Assembly: GCF_003589595.1 (NCBI RefSeq)
Contig: NW_020654080.1
Location: 11,125,698 to 11,189,697, forward strand
Origin: Hyposmocoma kahamanoa
Taxonomy: Eukaryota; Arthropoda; Insecta; Lepidoptera; Cosmopterigidae
DNA: 64,000 bases
Direction: 5' to 3'
The notes under the pieces are model-generated. The model was not told the DNA's origin. It was given only the letters and a program-made list of their open reading frames with translations, and did not search any database. Below are positions 12,864 to 23,715 of the stretch, in pieces (within the stretch, counting starts at the first letter, position 1; every line of letters begins with the position of its first letter). The translations under genes were made by a program, and so were the position numbers.

Positions 12864-13140
12864 TCAGAACGAAAAGGGACATTCTAAAATAGGCACGCGA
12901 CGCGACACGCACTTGATGTCACAGCTCAATTTAGCGGCTGTTTGTGACGCAACGCGTGAAGTGCAGCCAAGTGCACGCATCGTATCTCGAGCACAACGCA
13001 GGTGACGTGCTACGCCGCGCAGAAATACCCGGAGGCAGTGACACCAGGCCCCTGGTACCTTGCCAGAAGATCCTGCCAACTGGGTGAACCAGCCCGCCCG
13101 TCTCCAGCCCACGACTTCATCGATTTATCGCTCCGAGCTG
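12864..13140. other. GC-rich block, possible exon or promoter
   Basis: About 270 bp of markedly higher GC content with several CpG, unlike its flanks. It could be a 5' exon or promoter of an unseen gene, or a transposon piece. Open frames on the minus strand show no family motif. Function not determined. Confidence 0.3.
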
Positions 13141-14435
13141 ACCACCGCACACCACCGCTTAATGTCATTTAACAAAAAAAATTAACAGAACACAGCTGTG
13201 CCCACATTTTGTTCGCCAACAAGATCAACTAGATTTATTATTTAAACTTCTTCTTTCTAGCACTCGACGTTCTACATAAACGCGGATTACCTATGTACAT
13301 TATACATTGTTATAATATTATACTTTAAATGAAAAAACAAAAATCATCAACCGGGGGGAAAATATTTTTATAAGTACAAAAAGATTGAATTCTAAAAAGT
13401 AAACAGCAATCTTATGTAATATCATGAAATCATTACAGGTAAAACACTTATGAAAAAGGGTACCTTTTGATCAAAAGCTCTTTGAGTTGCCGAGCGCGTC
13501 GGAAAACGGTAATAAATTACTTGCTGCGACTTTATCTCAGTTGAGCATCTCCGAAGGCCCCAGAAATGGGTCAGGGCTGTGTTGGCTCGCCGCTCAAATA
13601 ACAAGTGCACGGGAATGGCAAATACATCCTTCAGAAACAATTCATACGACCTCGCCTCGCCTGCTATACCGCAATCGCCACATTGTACTACGTTGCATAC
13701 GAAATGTTAGATCAAACGTATTTTCCCTGCTGCAACACACTTGATCCAAGAGTGTCGGCAAGCCTTTTACAGTTCATACACAGTCAACTTAAAAAGTCGC
13801 TCTTTAGGACATTCCTTATTACACAAGTTTATATAAATCTTTTAAACAATATTATGATTAAAAATAAGATTACTAAAATTCACATTTATATGATTTTAGC
13901 TGTTCAAAAATACCGAACTTATTCTTAACGTTTTATTATTATTATAATTATTTTGAAAATTAGGTTACGATCAGCGACTTAAGTAAACTGCACGTTTCAG
14001 GTACAAATTTCGTTTATTTTTCAAATTTTCTTTATTTGTAGATACGATGTGTAACACATTGATTATATTGACTTGTATTTTAATCTCTTTTCTTACTTCG
14101 CAATCGAAACGAATGGTTAATAAAATTGATAAGATACTATTACGACCCATACGACGTATAAAGTGGGAAGAAGAAATAAAAACTCTTTCATCAATAAAAA
14201 AAAAATCAATCATAATAAAATATGCTTATTAACTTTGGAGTTCAAGTTGAACAAAATATTTTTAATGATTGAATGAAATATTATTTAAAACACGCAAAAG
14301 TTTGTATGACAACACAGAACAAATAAAAAATGTGATTACCTTTCTATATATACCCCATATAAAAAAATATATTTTAATATATAAACAAAACACTCATGCT
14401 AACTATGCAATTCTGCTATATGGCAAAATACTTAT
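13141..14435. other. Intergenic DNA with one compositionally distinct patch
   Basis: Mostly AT-rich. The stretch at about 13480-13760 is GC-balanced and open in two overlapping plus frames without any recognisable motif. It may be a decayed transposon fragment. Confidence 0.3.
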
Positions 14436-14612
14436 TTATCGAGTTCTTAGGTTTTCGCGATTGTTACACATAGAAAAAGAAACTTTTTTTTCCGGATTTA
14501 AAACCGTCCGGAGTCAACCGTGACCATGGGACCTGTAAAGGGCCCGAAACGTCAGTTTGTTTGAAAAAACAAATATACGCGATTTAAATCCGGAAAAATA
14601 GTTTCATTTCCA
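14436..14612. repeat. Family C foldback repeat, copy 1
   Basis: Shares with 42372-42558 and 43056-43470 the order TATCGAGTTCTTAGG, TTTTCGCGATTGTTA, a GAAAC..TCCGGATTTAAA arm, GACCATGGGACCTGTAAAGG, and CCCGAAACG. The arms TCCGGATTTAAA and TTTAAATCCGGA face each other, and TTTGTTTGAAAAAACAAA makes a small inner hairpin. It is a palindromic non-coding element. Confidence 0.65.
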
Positions 14613-15250
14613 AAATGCTTATTTCTTCCTTTACACTTACAGTAGAATAATGGGAATAATTGTTTTGTTGTATTATAATAGTTGCCTTTGTAGACATTTA
14701 TCTAAACTGCGGAAAAATCGTAGTCGGTGAGCACAGAAGGTGACTTCAATCTACAACTCCTTTAAGGTGGAGATGGTTTATTTGTAGCAGCAGCAGTGAA
14801 GGTCGATTGACTAGCCGTGGTTGTTTCTATGCGAGTCTTGCAATCATAGTCCATATTTCTCAACAATAGTGGTTACTATCACGATTGTAAGGAAAGGTTG
14901 ATGTAAGGAAGCTATAGTAGAGTACCTATCCGCGGTTGGTCCATCGTTCGTTAGTCGTATCCTCTCTACATATGTCGTTAATTCTTTGAGTTGATTGAGC
15001 TGTATTAATGCCACATCGGAACTTTATTAAAAAATTATCCAACCAGTGACGGTGTGGTAGGGAAAAGTGGAGAAAATATCCACTTGTCTCCACCAAAGAG
15101 AACAGCTGGTAGGGACTAGTGGAATAGTCCTAATTGAAGGCGAATGCATAATTAACCAAAACGATAATAAATGAAAACCCCAAACATTTTCAAATGTGTT
15201 ATTTAAAAAAGTTCGTAAAATGACAATACACTCAGAACACTTTATTCCAT
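14613..15250. other. Intergenic DNA, nothing recognised
   Basis: No coding or repeat signature seen. Confidence 0.35.
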
Positions 15251-15430
15251 TTTTTTTATATTTTATAATACCAAGTGACGGGACGAACAAGTCGTACGCC
15301 TGGTGGTAAGCGACCATAGATTAAGCGACACGGCTATCCATAACAGTTGCAGTGCGACACAAAGCTTTAAATCGCACAGATATTAAGGGCACTGCCACTG
15401 CGTCCATCACCCTGAGACTTTTGTTGATGA
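15251..15430 (-). repeat. Family A repeat, copy 3, 5'-truncated
   Basis: Reverse orientation. Begins with the T-rich complement of the tail, then GACGGGACGAACAAGTCGTA, the CAGTTGCAGTGC segment, CTTTAAATCGCA and CACCCTGAGAC. The 5' half is missing, as expected from incomplete reverse transcription. Confidence 0.7.
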
Positions 15431-15445
15431 TGTACCAAATATAAT

Positions 15446-15650
15446 AAAATATAATAAAAAAAAGACGGGACGAACAAGTCTTGCGTCTGGTGTTAAGCGA
15501 CGCGCCTGTTCATGACAGTTGCAGTCCCACTCAGAGTTTTAAATCGCAAAGATCTTAAGGGCACTGCCACTGCTCTCGTCACCTTGAGACATAAGTTAGC
15601 AAATCCTATGTGCCTGTAATTTCACCAGCACTATTACTATTCTAAACCGG
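15446..15650 (-). repeat. Family A repeat, copy 4, 5'-truncated
   Basis: Second minus-strand copy directly after copy 3, in the same orientation, extending to TTTCACCAGCACTATTACTA. It ends where the next inverted-repeat element begins. Confidence 0.7.
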
Positions 15651-15806
15651 ACACTCGCGACTTTAAGCAGCGATGCACACGCGATGCAAACACGCAATTG
15701 CATCGATACAAACGCGCGATTTATAAACGATAGTATCGATGCAATCGCGCGTTTGTATCGGTGCAATCGCACATTTGTATCGATGCTAAAACTCGCCGTG
15801 TGTAAC
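15638..15806. repeat. Foldback repeat, family E copy 1
   Basis: Repeats of GCATCGATACAAACGCGCG and its complement, with ends ACACTCGCGACTTTAAGC and the complement of TAAAACTCGCCGTGTGT forming an imperfect inverted repeat. Related sequence occurs at 40015-40150 and 48700-48765. Non-coding. Confidence 0.55.
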
Positions 15807-15809
15807 CAA

Positions 15810-18420
15810 TCTATGACTGTCAAATATATAGGCTTACCTTACCACCTCCCACAGTACAAAACAAATATTTCGATAAGTTACCATTTCGTGCTATTGAATG
15901 TCCGACGAAGAAGTTATGTGTTAAAGTATTATTATATTTCAAACAAATTATATATTATCATAACAAACAAATGACCATCGTAATCTTTGAATTCGAACAT
16001 CAAAACACGTAGAAAATATTAATCGATTATTAAGTTCTCGTATGTGACGTACCTCACTCAAAGCGCAGAGATTGTCCCAAGCGTTATCGTGATTAATAAC
16101 CTGATAGACCTATATCGTTGCTGTAGCTAATATCAAATAGATCCTCTTCATAATAAATAGTTATCTAACAGCTATATAAATCCAGTGTTAATAGGTGTAA
16201 GCTCGTGTTGGTGCGCAATTAGCGTGTAATTAAGGTTAGAACATTGGAAAACCTCAAATTATGGTGGTTAGGTACGCCTATAAAATTTAAAGCACACTCC
16301 TTACAAGAAGCTTATTTAGGTAAATGGGTGTTTAGTGACTCATGTTTTGTTCAACTATTTTCGTGACCAGTTTTCCGCTCTTAATGTCGCATAATACGAA
16401 AGAGACCACTGTATTTATGCACTGAATATTTTGGGGATAAGTACTTACCCGTTATCAATGGATTTATGTAGCAAGTGACCATAGTGTGTAAAAGATGCCT
16501 AAATCAATAAAACATAATATACTAATGTGGACTGAGATCGATAGGTAAAAATATGAGATTAAAATGTTGCTGCATCAACATTCAAGTTTGAGCCAGAAGC
16601 TCATAATATGCTAAGAGAGGATATCTAACCACACACAATCCGGGATGGTATGAATTTTCAGATCGGCATTTTAGGCCCAATATAAACTTTAAAGCAATGT
16701 GTTACTTATTTATATTTATACAGATCTTGTCAATCTATACGTCAATAACATGACTAAATGTGTTTACTATATGTAAGTCAATGCCGCCTTCAAGTACGAC
16801 AAATGATGTTTCAACAGAACACATGTTTTTCGAGGTTGAAAGTCAGCCGTATTTCCACAGTCTACACCATGTGATCTAATAAAGTTATTAATAAAAATGA
16901 ACAACACACAAACCATGTGAAGAGTCAAGAATCACTGTTTTAATCCGTTTGTAAAAATAGCATCCACTTCCTCAATAGAATGCGATTAAAAAACACCAAC
17001 CTTGATAATATGCGTTGTAAACAACCGATACTAATGCAGAGAGGCAATCGGATGCTATCGTTAAATAATATTATTAATGAGCCATCACAGAACTAAATAA
17101 TTTACGCTAATGTGTGTATGGAACTCTCCATTGCTGCAAATATTTCAGATGATTCAGAAATTCAGTCCTATACCATCAGAAAATTGTTAAATGATCAAGT
17201 TAACTATGATTACTTAAAATCAAGGCTTTTTTATTTAAAAGATGTCGGATTTTTTGTTCCTTTTACGTCACCTTACTACTTCCTTTTTATTTATTTTTTA
17301 CCGATGAATAGGTTCCTTTTCTAAAGACATCTCTGGCACTTCAAAATTCAGTTGGCAACTATTTTCACATGGAATGTTAGCGGTAGTGGCCATCGGCGCT
17401 GGCGCATAGCTAATTATCCCCGTATTTTATTACCATTGACGACATTTATAGACCGCTTTGCGTAAACAAATGTCCGAGAAGTGAAAGTATGGCATTTGTG
17501 TCAATATACTGCATTCATGCTATAAATATACTAATTCTTACGACGGTTGCTTGGTCTATAATCCATCAGCTTAATCACATAAACCAAAAAACGTTAACGA
17601 GTCTTTTCGCAAATTAAAAATCCCAGTCTAAACTTAAAAATTTGTTTTTGCGCTCTCCAACACATTCCATTTCTACATCACCTGTAGTTATACAGCGACA
17701 GATTGCACTGCGTAACTTTTTGATTCTTACGAACGGCGTGACTAGTTCTGCAAGGGCAGTAAAAAAGGTTTTAAAATATTATAAAAATGCAGTGAAGCCC
17801 CAGATACAGATTTTGAATAAAACATCGGGTGGGCTGTGTTGCTGATTTACGCGAAGCATTTATTGATCGATCTATTTCACTACGGTGATCGATATTTTTT
17901 CTTTGATACGTTGTTGTTCAAATTTCTACCCATAGTACCCTTATGTTCTTGTCTGATTATAAAGCCGTTTTAAGTCTTCATTCTACTCTGCACAAATAGC
18001 TGAAATACTAGCCACGAAAATCCTTGAAATGCATATTATATTTCTACAAATTTGAAATATTTTTTTCTTATTACAGTTTGTACTCATTGTAGTTTTAAGC
18101 CTATGCCTACAATACGTGGAAAATGTAATAAGTTTTCATGTATAAGGAAAATTTAATTCAAATTTGTACTACTACCAAAACATACTTGCCATCCAATAAT
18201 TTACATATGTATGCTATCAATCCCGGCTAATAGTATGAAATGAACAGCTCTACATTGGTTTAGTGTAAACCTATCATCGCGTTTGTTATTACAACTCACT
18301 TCATTACTGACGCCGTATGAGTGATGAGTGTATTAGCAATAATAAACATGTAGTTCTATTGTATAAACTCTTTACGGCAACCATGTATTAACCTATATAG
18401 ATTAATATATATTTTCAAAG
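15810..18420. other. AT-rich intergenic DNA
   Basis: No supported gene or repeat. Several frames begin at non-ATG codons and are low-complexity. Confidence 0.4.
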
Positions 18421-18426
18421 GAAAAT

Positions 18427-18833
18427 GTCGACCCTGGAAAGGTAAAACGTCTTACATTTGGAATATATTAGAGAGCGATCTAAAGTATTTTTTTAAGAAA
18501 AAAATCATCTCTTATTTTATTAACTGCCTCTGTGGCGAACAGTTATGGCGAATATTTGTATGGAACACATTTATTTCTCTCGTGAGTTTGAGTGTAATTT
18601 GTGGTTGTCTATATGTGGCCCATGGCACCCGCGATAGAGGGTTTCCCTAGTGCGGGGCTATGAATGTGTGCGCGTTATTATTTGTTATGTCCACATAAGC
18701 TGCTTTTTCTTATCTTTCCATATAACAAAAAAACTAGAGTTATGATTTTTTTTTCTTAAAAAAATTACTTTAAATCCGTCTCCTGTAATATGTTCCAAAT
18801 GCATCTTAGACATTTTCCCTTTCCAGTGTCGAA
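18427..18833. mobile_element. Element with ~85-90 bp inverted-repeat arms
   Basis: The left arm (about 18427-18508) and right arm (about 18742-18833) are reverse complements over their length with scattered mismatches. Shared pieces include CATTTGGAA, TTTAAGAAAAAAA next to TCAT, and CTGGAAAGG at the outer ends. The 230-bp spacer is largely occupied by a tRNA-derived SINE. The arms are non-coding, so this is a MITE or foldback element into which the SINE jumped, or a duplicated flank in inverted orientation. Confidence 0.7.
18518..18700 (+). repeat. tRNA-derived SINE, family S1 copy 1
   Basis: Begins AACTGCCTCTGTGGCGAACAG, the start of the tRNA-like head, but the middle of the head with the B box is deleted. 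It then runs through ATATTTGTATGG, CTCGTGAGTTT, AGTGTAATTTGTGGTTGTCT, CATGGCACCCGCGA and TAGTGCGGGGCTATG, all shared with the copies at 45498-45955 and 54531-54712. Confidence 0.7.
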
Positions 18834-19047
18834 TTATAATTATGTGGAATATCATATTAAGAGCGAAGATTTATTTAGGTATGTGTACTATGTATTTTGT
18901 GACAAAGGATATGCTAAATTTCAGGATTCGAAGTGATAATTATCTTTAATAATTATGACGATAATTATTTATTATTCTTGATAAATGTACCTTGATACTT
19001 ATAAAATTAATTACAACAACAAAATACGACCGCTAACAGTACAGTAT

Positions 19048-19290
19048 AGTAGGAGTAGCTCCTTGTGAGTTCGTCCAGGGATGTACTGCCAACGTACCTA
19101 TTACTGCCGCCAAGCGGTAATGTAAGCATTACTGCGTTCCGGTTCCTTTCCCTGGTGCTGGTGAAATTACAGGCACATGCCTCTTAGGTCTTTGCGATTT
19201 AAAGCTCTGAGGTGCAACTACTATGGACAGACGAGTCGATTACCACCAGGCGCATGACTTGTTCGTCCTGTCACTTGGTATCATATAAAG
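19048..19290 (+). repeat. Family A repeat, copy 5
   Basis: Contains GTAGCTCCTTGTGAGTTCGT, TACTGCCGCCAAGCGGTAAT, GGTGCTGGTGAAATTACAGG, TTTGCGATTTAAAGCTCTGA and the end GACTTGTTCGTCCTGTCACT. Internal sequence is partly deleted. Confidence 0.75.
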
Positions 19291-19314
19291 AATGTTATGT
19301 CCTGTGTTTGTACT

Positions 19315-21028
19315 AGTGATGAAAAGGACTCAGTCTTTTAAGGCCTTTTAAATAACCTCGACTCATTTTTAACGCCTCACGGCTAGCCTAGTCTTTTAAC
19401 CCTCAAGTCTTAAGTCATAATACTAAAACTGAAGACTAATTCGAGTCGAAGTCTTTTAACCCTAGGAAGCTTCAAAGACTTATTGGACTAAAAGGACTAA
19501 AACGACTGGCACCTTATGGCCTCGGGAGTCACGAGTCATGAGCCGTTTGGCGCGATTTTATTTCTACCCACAAGATTTTTATCTTACGATTGATGGATAA
19601 CGTTAACGTAGCCTTGTTCACAGAAGTGAGTTAATTATAATTAATTAAAGAATTTGTTTTTTGGGAATTATTTGTTTCTTTAATATAAAAATAAATAAGG
19701 ATACGGTCAACGTATTTTACGAGAATCCAATAGTCAAAGTATTTTATCAAATTTTATTATTTACATTACGGATGAAACCAAAGAAGATGATACAGAACTA
19801 AATAGTCAAAGTATTTTAGCAAATTTCAGTGCTTACACTCCGAATGAAACCAAAGAAGGTAAAATTTTACTACCCAAGTTATAATTATTATTTTGTGAAA
19901 AACTAATTGGAGGGAGCCTCCAATTCCATATGACTATGGTTGTATTTTTATTTGTGTGTAAGTTTATTTTAAATATTTATCAACAATTTTTTTCTTCACA
20001 GGTGGAACTGATACAATCAAACAAAATACTAGTATTAAAAATCCTAGTGTCGAAGAAAAACGCAATATAGTGGCTGCCAAGTTTTGTGATCTTCTAGAAA
20101 ACGTTTCAGAGCAAAACGTAAATAGTCTATTTCTAGAAATATCCCAGGTTGTAAAAAAATATGAGTAAATTGTACTTTGGTATCACACTATTTGACGATT
20201 GCAAGTGTAATTTGTTTACATACGAAATAAATACATTTCAAATTTGAATTTATTTATGCTAATGGACATAATTAATAATGACAAAATTTAAATGATTAAA
20301 TATGTTTTTGTAATACATAGTAAAGTTTTGTAATTAATAAAAAAAAAATACTTTGTGGTACAAAAGCGTAACGACACGAAGAATGAAATACTAGTTACCT
20401 CTATTAGAACGTATCAAATGGAGGTCCACAGTCTCTGCCTACCCCCGAATGGGTGACAGGCGAAATTTCCATGTATATATTTGTTCTATATTGTATTACA
20501 GTTAAATTGTATCTCATTACTGTGCACGGGTTTCTAAAGAAGTTTAATCAAAAGTAGCGGGACTTCATAAAAAGAAAAGTGGTTACAGACCGATATTACA
20601 CAAAATAAAATAAAAAACAGCACGTTAGAACGGGATTTACAAAAAATTTTAAATATTAGTTGTATTTCGTTATTTACTCGCAGAAAAAGTATTGTATGCA
20701 ATCATTACATAATTAGGTCTTAAAATCTCATACCCATTGTTTAAACCACTCTTTGAATCCTAATGTTTATTATAAGTAAGTAAACGTGATTATTTACTAC
20801 ATACTACGTCATTTTTATTTATAAACTTCGGGTTTAATAAGACATAAAATAGGTATAAGTTCATTGCGAACAACTCGAGTCGTTTAAGTCTTTTAGTATA
20901 CGACTGAGCCTTATTAAGAAAAACTCGATCCTCCAGTCTTAATTTTAGGCTCAACTCACACTGGCGCAGAGTCGAAGCGTCGCGACGCGTCATGTTTTTC
21001 GCCTATAGCATATTCATCACTATTTTCC
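19315..21028. mobile_element. Possible DNA transposon with TAGTGATGAA ends
   Basis: The left edge reads TAGTGATGAA and the right edge carries its complement TTCATCACTA near 21012-21028. Inside each edge lie many copies of an AGTCTTTTA / GACTCGAGTC motif in both orientations (19330-19550 and 20870-20960), like subterminal transposase-binding repeats of hAT elements. I could not find a clear 8-bp target duplication, so the assignment is tentative. A small spliced reading frame lies in the interior. Confidence 0.4.
19593..20168 (+). CDS. Small spliced reading frame inside a repeat, unknown function
   Basis: Not recognised. Two exons join cleanly: 19700-19858 ends CAAAGAAG|GTAAAA, and 20002-20168 begins after TTCTTCACAG and runs to TAA. 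The joined frame is continuous for about 107 residues and ends QVVKKYE. It contains a tandem duplication with a 72-bp period, giving NSQSILSNF and NSQSILANF. A possible first exon with ATG at 19593 (MDNVNVALFTE then GTGAGT) precedes it, but its phase does not match the next exon, so the gene may be broken. Context suggests a transposon-carried or captured gene. Confidence applies to coding nature, not function. Confidence 0.35.
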
Positions 21029-22354
21029 CATTATTAAGGTACAAATTTGTGGTATGTAATTATGCAAATACGCGCGTCGACGCGCGTCGTCAGGCGTTGT
21101 AGTTGAAAATCATGATTAAAGAAACGCTAACAAAACCAACCTAGTACTTATTATTTGCAAATGAAAATAAAAATAAGTTTTTCAAAGTTAATCAAACTGA
21201 AGTGAAATAAACAATTACTTTGTTTGTTAAGATGTTATAAATTTGAATTATAAACTTAAAAATAAAATTTCCTTTTTTGGTTCTTTTTACAAAAACCTGC
21301 ATCATTACTGGTTTATTTAACTTATATATTTGTATGAATAGCTATGTTTGCCATAATGCGGTTTGCGCGCCAATTTTCGTTAGATCATTAATCAGGCCGA
21401 ATAGTTTGGCCGAATTTTCGGCTATTCGGCCTCGCTCGGGGCCGAAAATACTATTCGTTGCAACACTAAAAATTACGGATAATTATCATAATACTAGCAA
21501 AGGAAATAAAATTCTTGATCATTTCGAATTCTACTAAATTTAATTTGCATTTTGAAGGCAGTATTTTTTTATTTATTTCGCAGCAGTTATATAGACATTT
21601 TTTAAGTTGTAAGTTGTGCTATTTGAAAATAGAAAAAAGAATCTAAATATTCAAAAATATGTATTACTTGGTCTGTAGACTAATGTAGGCCATTCGAAAA
21701 TAAAATTACCTCGTCGGTGTGGCAAATGGAGCCGATGAGTGACCTGCACTACAGTACAGGGCTTGATGCGATAATGGGCAGACGATGGGACTTTGATGGG
21801 GTTATAATGGAGCTGTTACATGCGCCAACCGTCTCACTGCTCCAACCCCTTCGTTACCAGTAAAAATGTTACGAAACACCGTGACTTTTAAAAGAAATAT
21901 ACAATATTTAATAATATGTTTACTATGTCAACAAAGTAAGAAAAATATTAACAAGAGTATGACGTTTTATAGACAGAGGTATTCACATAATAAGTATAAG
22001 TAAGTAGGTATATTCTAACGAAATATTCACCTTCGAAATTACTGGTAATCAGTTTTATAGGATTTGTTTACATAGAACCACATTGTTTCTCACTAAAATT
22101 TTACTGTCTACTCCAATGCAAAATTAGCTAAATCAATTTGTTTACGTGACCTCTTCATTCGGAAACGAACTATAAAATTCCCATATGTTTATTTCTATAC
22201 CCATGTTATTTCTAACAATGTGCAATATTTTTCTCAACAATTTATTTCCTTCTGCTACTTCAGAATCGTGGAACTTCTCTAAAACTGTCCTTAACCGAGT
22301 ACCTTCAGAGAAGCTTTCAAAATTATCTTAAGTGCTTTAAAGGAGGTTTATTCC
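21029..22354. other. Intergenic DNA with a GCCGAAT-rich palindromic patch
   Basis: At about 21390-21460 the motifs GGCCGAATAG, GCCGAATTTTCGGC and CTATTCGGCC repeat in both orientations, as in MITE subterminal regions. The rest shows nothing. Confidence 0.4.
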
Positions 22355-22359
22355 CAGTT

Positions 22360-22600
22360 GGTAGTTCCATGTACACAATTCCACATGGAACAATTGTAAC
22401 CTCAGATTGACTGCATGTTTGATGCTAGAAGTCGTAATCAACTTCATGCAGCCGAGACGAGATGACTGCATGAAGTTGATAACGACTTCACGCATTAACT
22501 GCATGCAGTCGATCTCGGCTGCATGAAGTCTGTTTCCAAGTCTCGGATAAAGACATCACGCATTAACCGAAAACATGCAGTCAATCTGTCAGCAAGCAGC
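22360..22600. repeat. Nested palindromes with GCATGAAGT motif
   Basis: GTTCCATGT and ACATGGAAC form a 9-bp stem at about 22363-22388. Downstream, CTTCATGCAGCCGAGA near 22440-22460 is complemented by TCTCGGCTGCATGAAG near 22510-22530, and several more GACTGCATG/CATGCAGTC pairs occur. It looks like a compact foldback element. No coding content. Confidence 0.5.
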
Positions 22601-23259
22601 CTTAACATGTCATATTTATTCCCATTAGTTCCATGGGTAAATTAACCTGCGGTGAAACATTGTTCAAGCAGAACAGATATTGGAGCCACTGAAAGGTGGA
22701 ACACTACCCTTCTATTAATGTTTCCGAACATATTTTAACTTGCTATGTTTACTAAATAAAACTCGTTATTTAGTATAATGAATGGTGTATAATATAATTA
22801 TGGGAATAGGTCATACCGAGACATCAAAGCTGCACATAATAATATTTATAAATGCACCTTTAAAAGTGGTAACAGAAAGGAAGTTACACGGTATGTTCTG
22901 ACTCTCGCTTGGGAGTGTGCAAGCACCATACAATGACCGCCTGTGTTCTTGCGGATCAATATTACCAACACTAATTAACCGATCTTCTCCTGTCGAATGT
23001 CCGCATTTAATCATGTGCTATGGTGTGTGTTATAACCGATTTTTTGTCACTTGGAGTCACTCAACAGCAGACACTGACGTTGAGTTCTGATGTTGAGTTC
23101 ATAAAACATATTTTTGCTTCATGGAAGGGCTCCCTTAATCCTTCTAATGTATTATGTGCGACCTTTGAAAGGCATTTTAAAACATAATACATTGTTCAGG
23201 AAACTTCGCCGTGATGTCGATCTCGACAATGTCCAAAGGCCTGATACCAACGATACGAG

Positions 23260-23440
23260 ATCGCCAGGGTTTACGATCAAAATGAGCGCCTCCAAGGTTT
23301 ATATTATTCTAGGATCAATTCAAAGTCCATCTCTGTTTTTAGTTCGTATTAACAACTTACTTAACTTTGTGAAGGGTATAAAACATAAGATTATTCTTAA
23401 TGCTCATAATACTTCCTTACCGTTTAAAGTTTATAGTCAC
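23260..23440 (+). pseudogene. LINE reverse-transcriptase fragment
   Basis: The plus frame reads ILGSIQSPSLFLVRINNLLN then FVKGIKHKIILNAHNTSL. This lines up with the GS.LGPLLFLIYINDLP...FADD core of Jockey/CR1-type LINE reverse transcriptases. The catalytic FADD is degraded to LNAH, so the fragment cannot be active. No endonuclease domain or 3' tail is present next to it. Confidence 0.6.
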
Positions 23441-23476
23441 CGATGCGCGTATATGACGATGTGATCAATGATATTT

Positions 23477-23715
23477 AGTAGCAGTAGAGCTCCTTGTGAA
23501 AGAGTTCGTCCAGGGAAGCACTGTCATCGTGCCTATTTCTGCCGCTAAGCATTAACGTGAAGCATAACTGGTAAAAATATGTCTCAGGGTGACAGACGCA
23601 GTGGCAGTGCCTCACAGATCATTGCGTTTTAAAGCTCTGACCAGCACTGAAACTGTTATGGATAGGCGTATGGCTTACCACCAGTTTATCTTATCACTTA
23701 AAATCATAAAAAAAT
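23477..23715 (+). repeat. Family A repeat, copy 6
   Basis: AGTAGCAGTAGAGCTCCTTG, GAGTTCGTCCAGGGAAGCAC, GGGTGACAGACGCAGTGGCA, then a degenerate 3' end TTATCACTTAAAATCATAAA. Internal deletions have removed part of the middle. Confidence 0.7.

Noticed and set aside
22811..23014. Minus-strand 67-residue frame as a gene
   Set aside because: No start context, no domain, and next to a LINE fragment; not distinguishable from chance.
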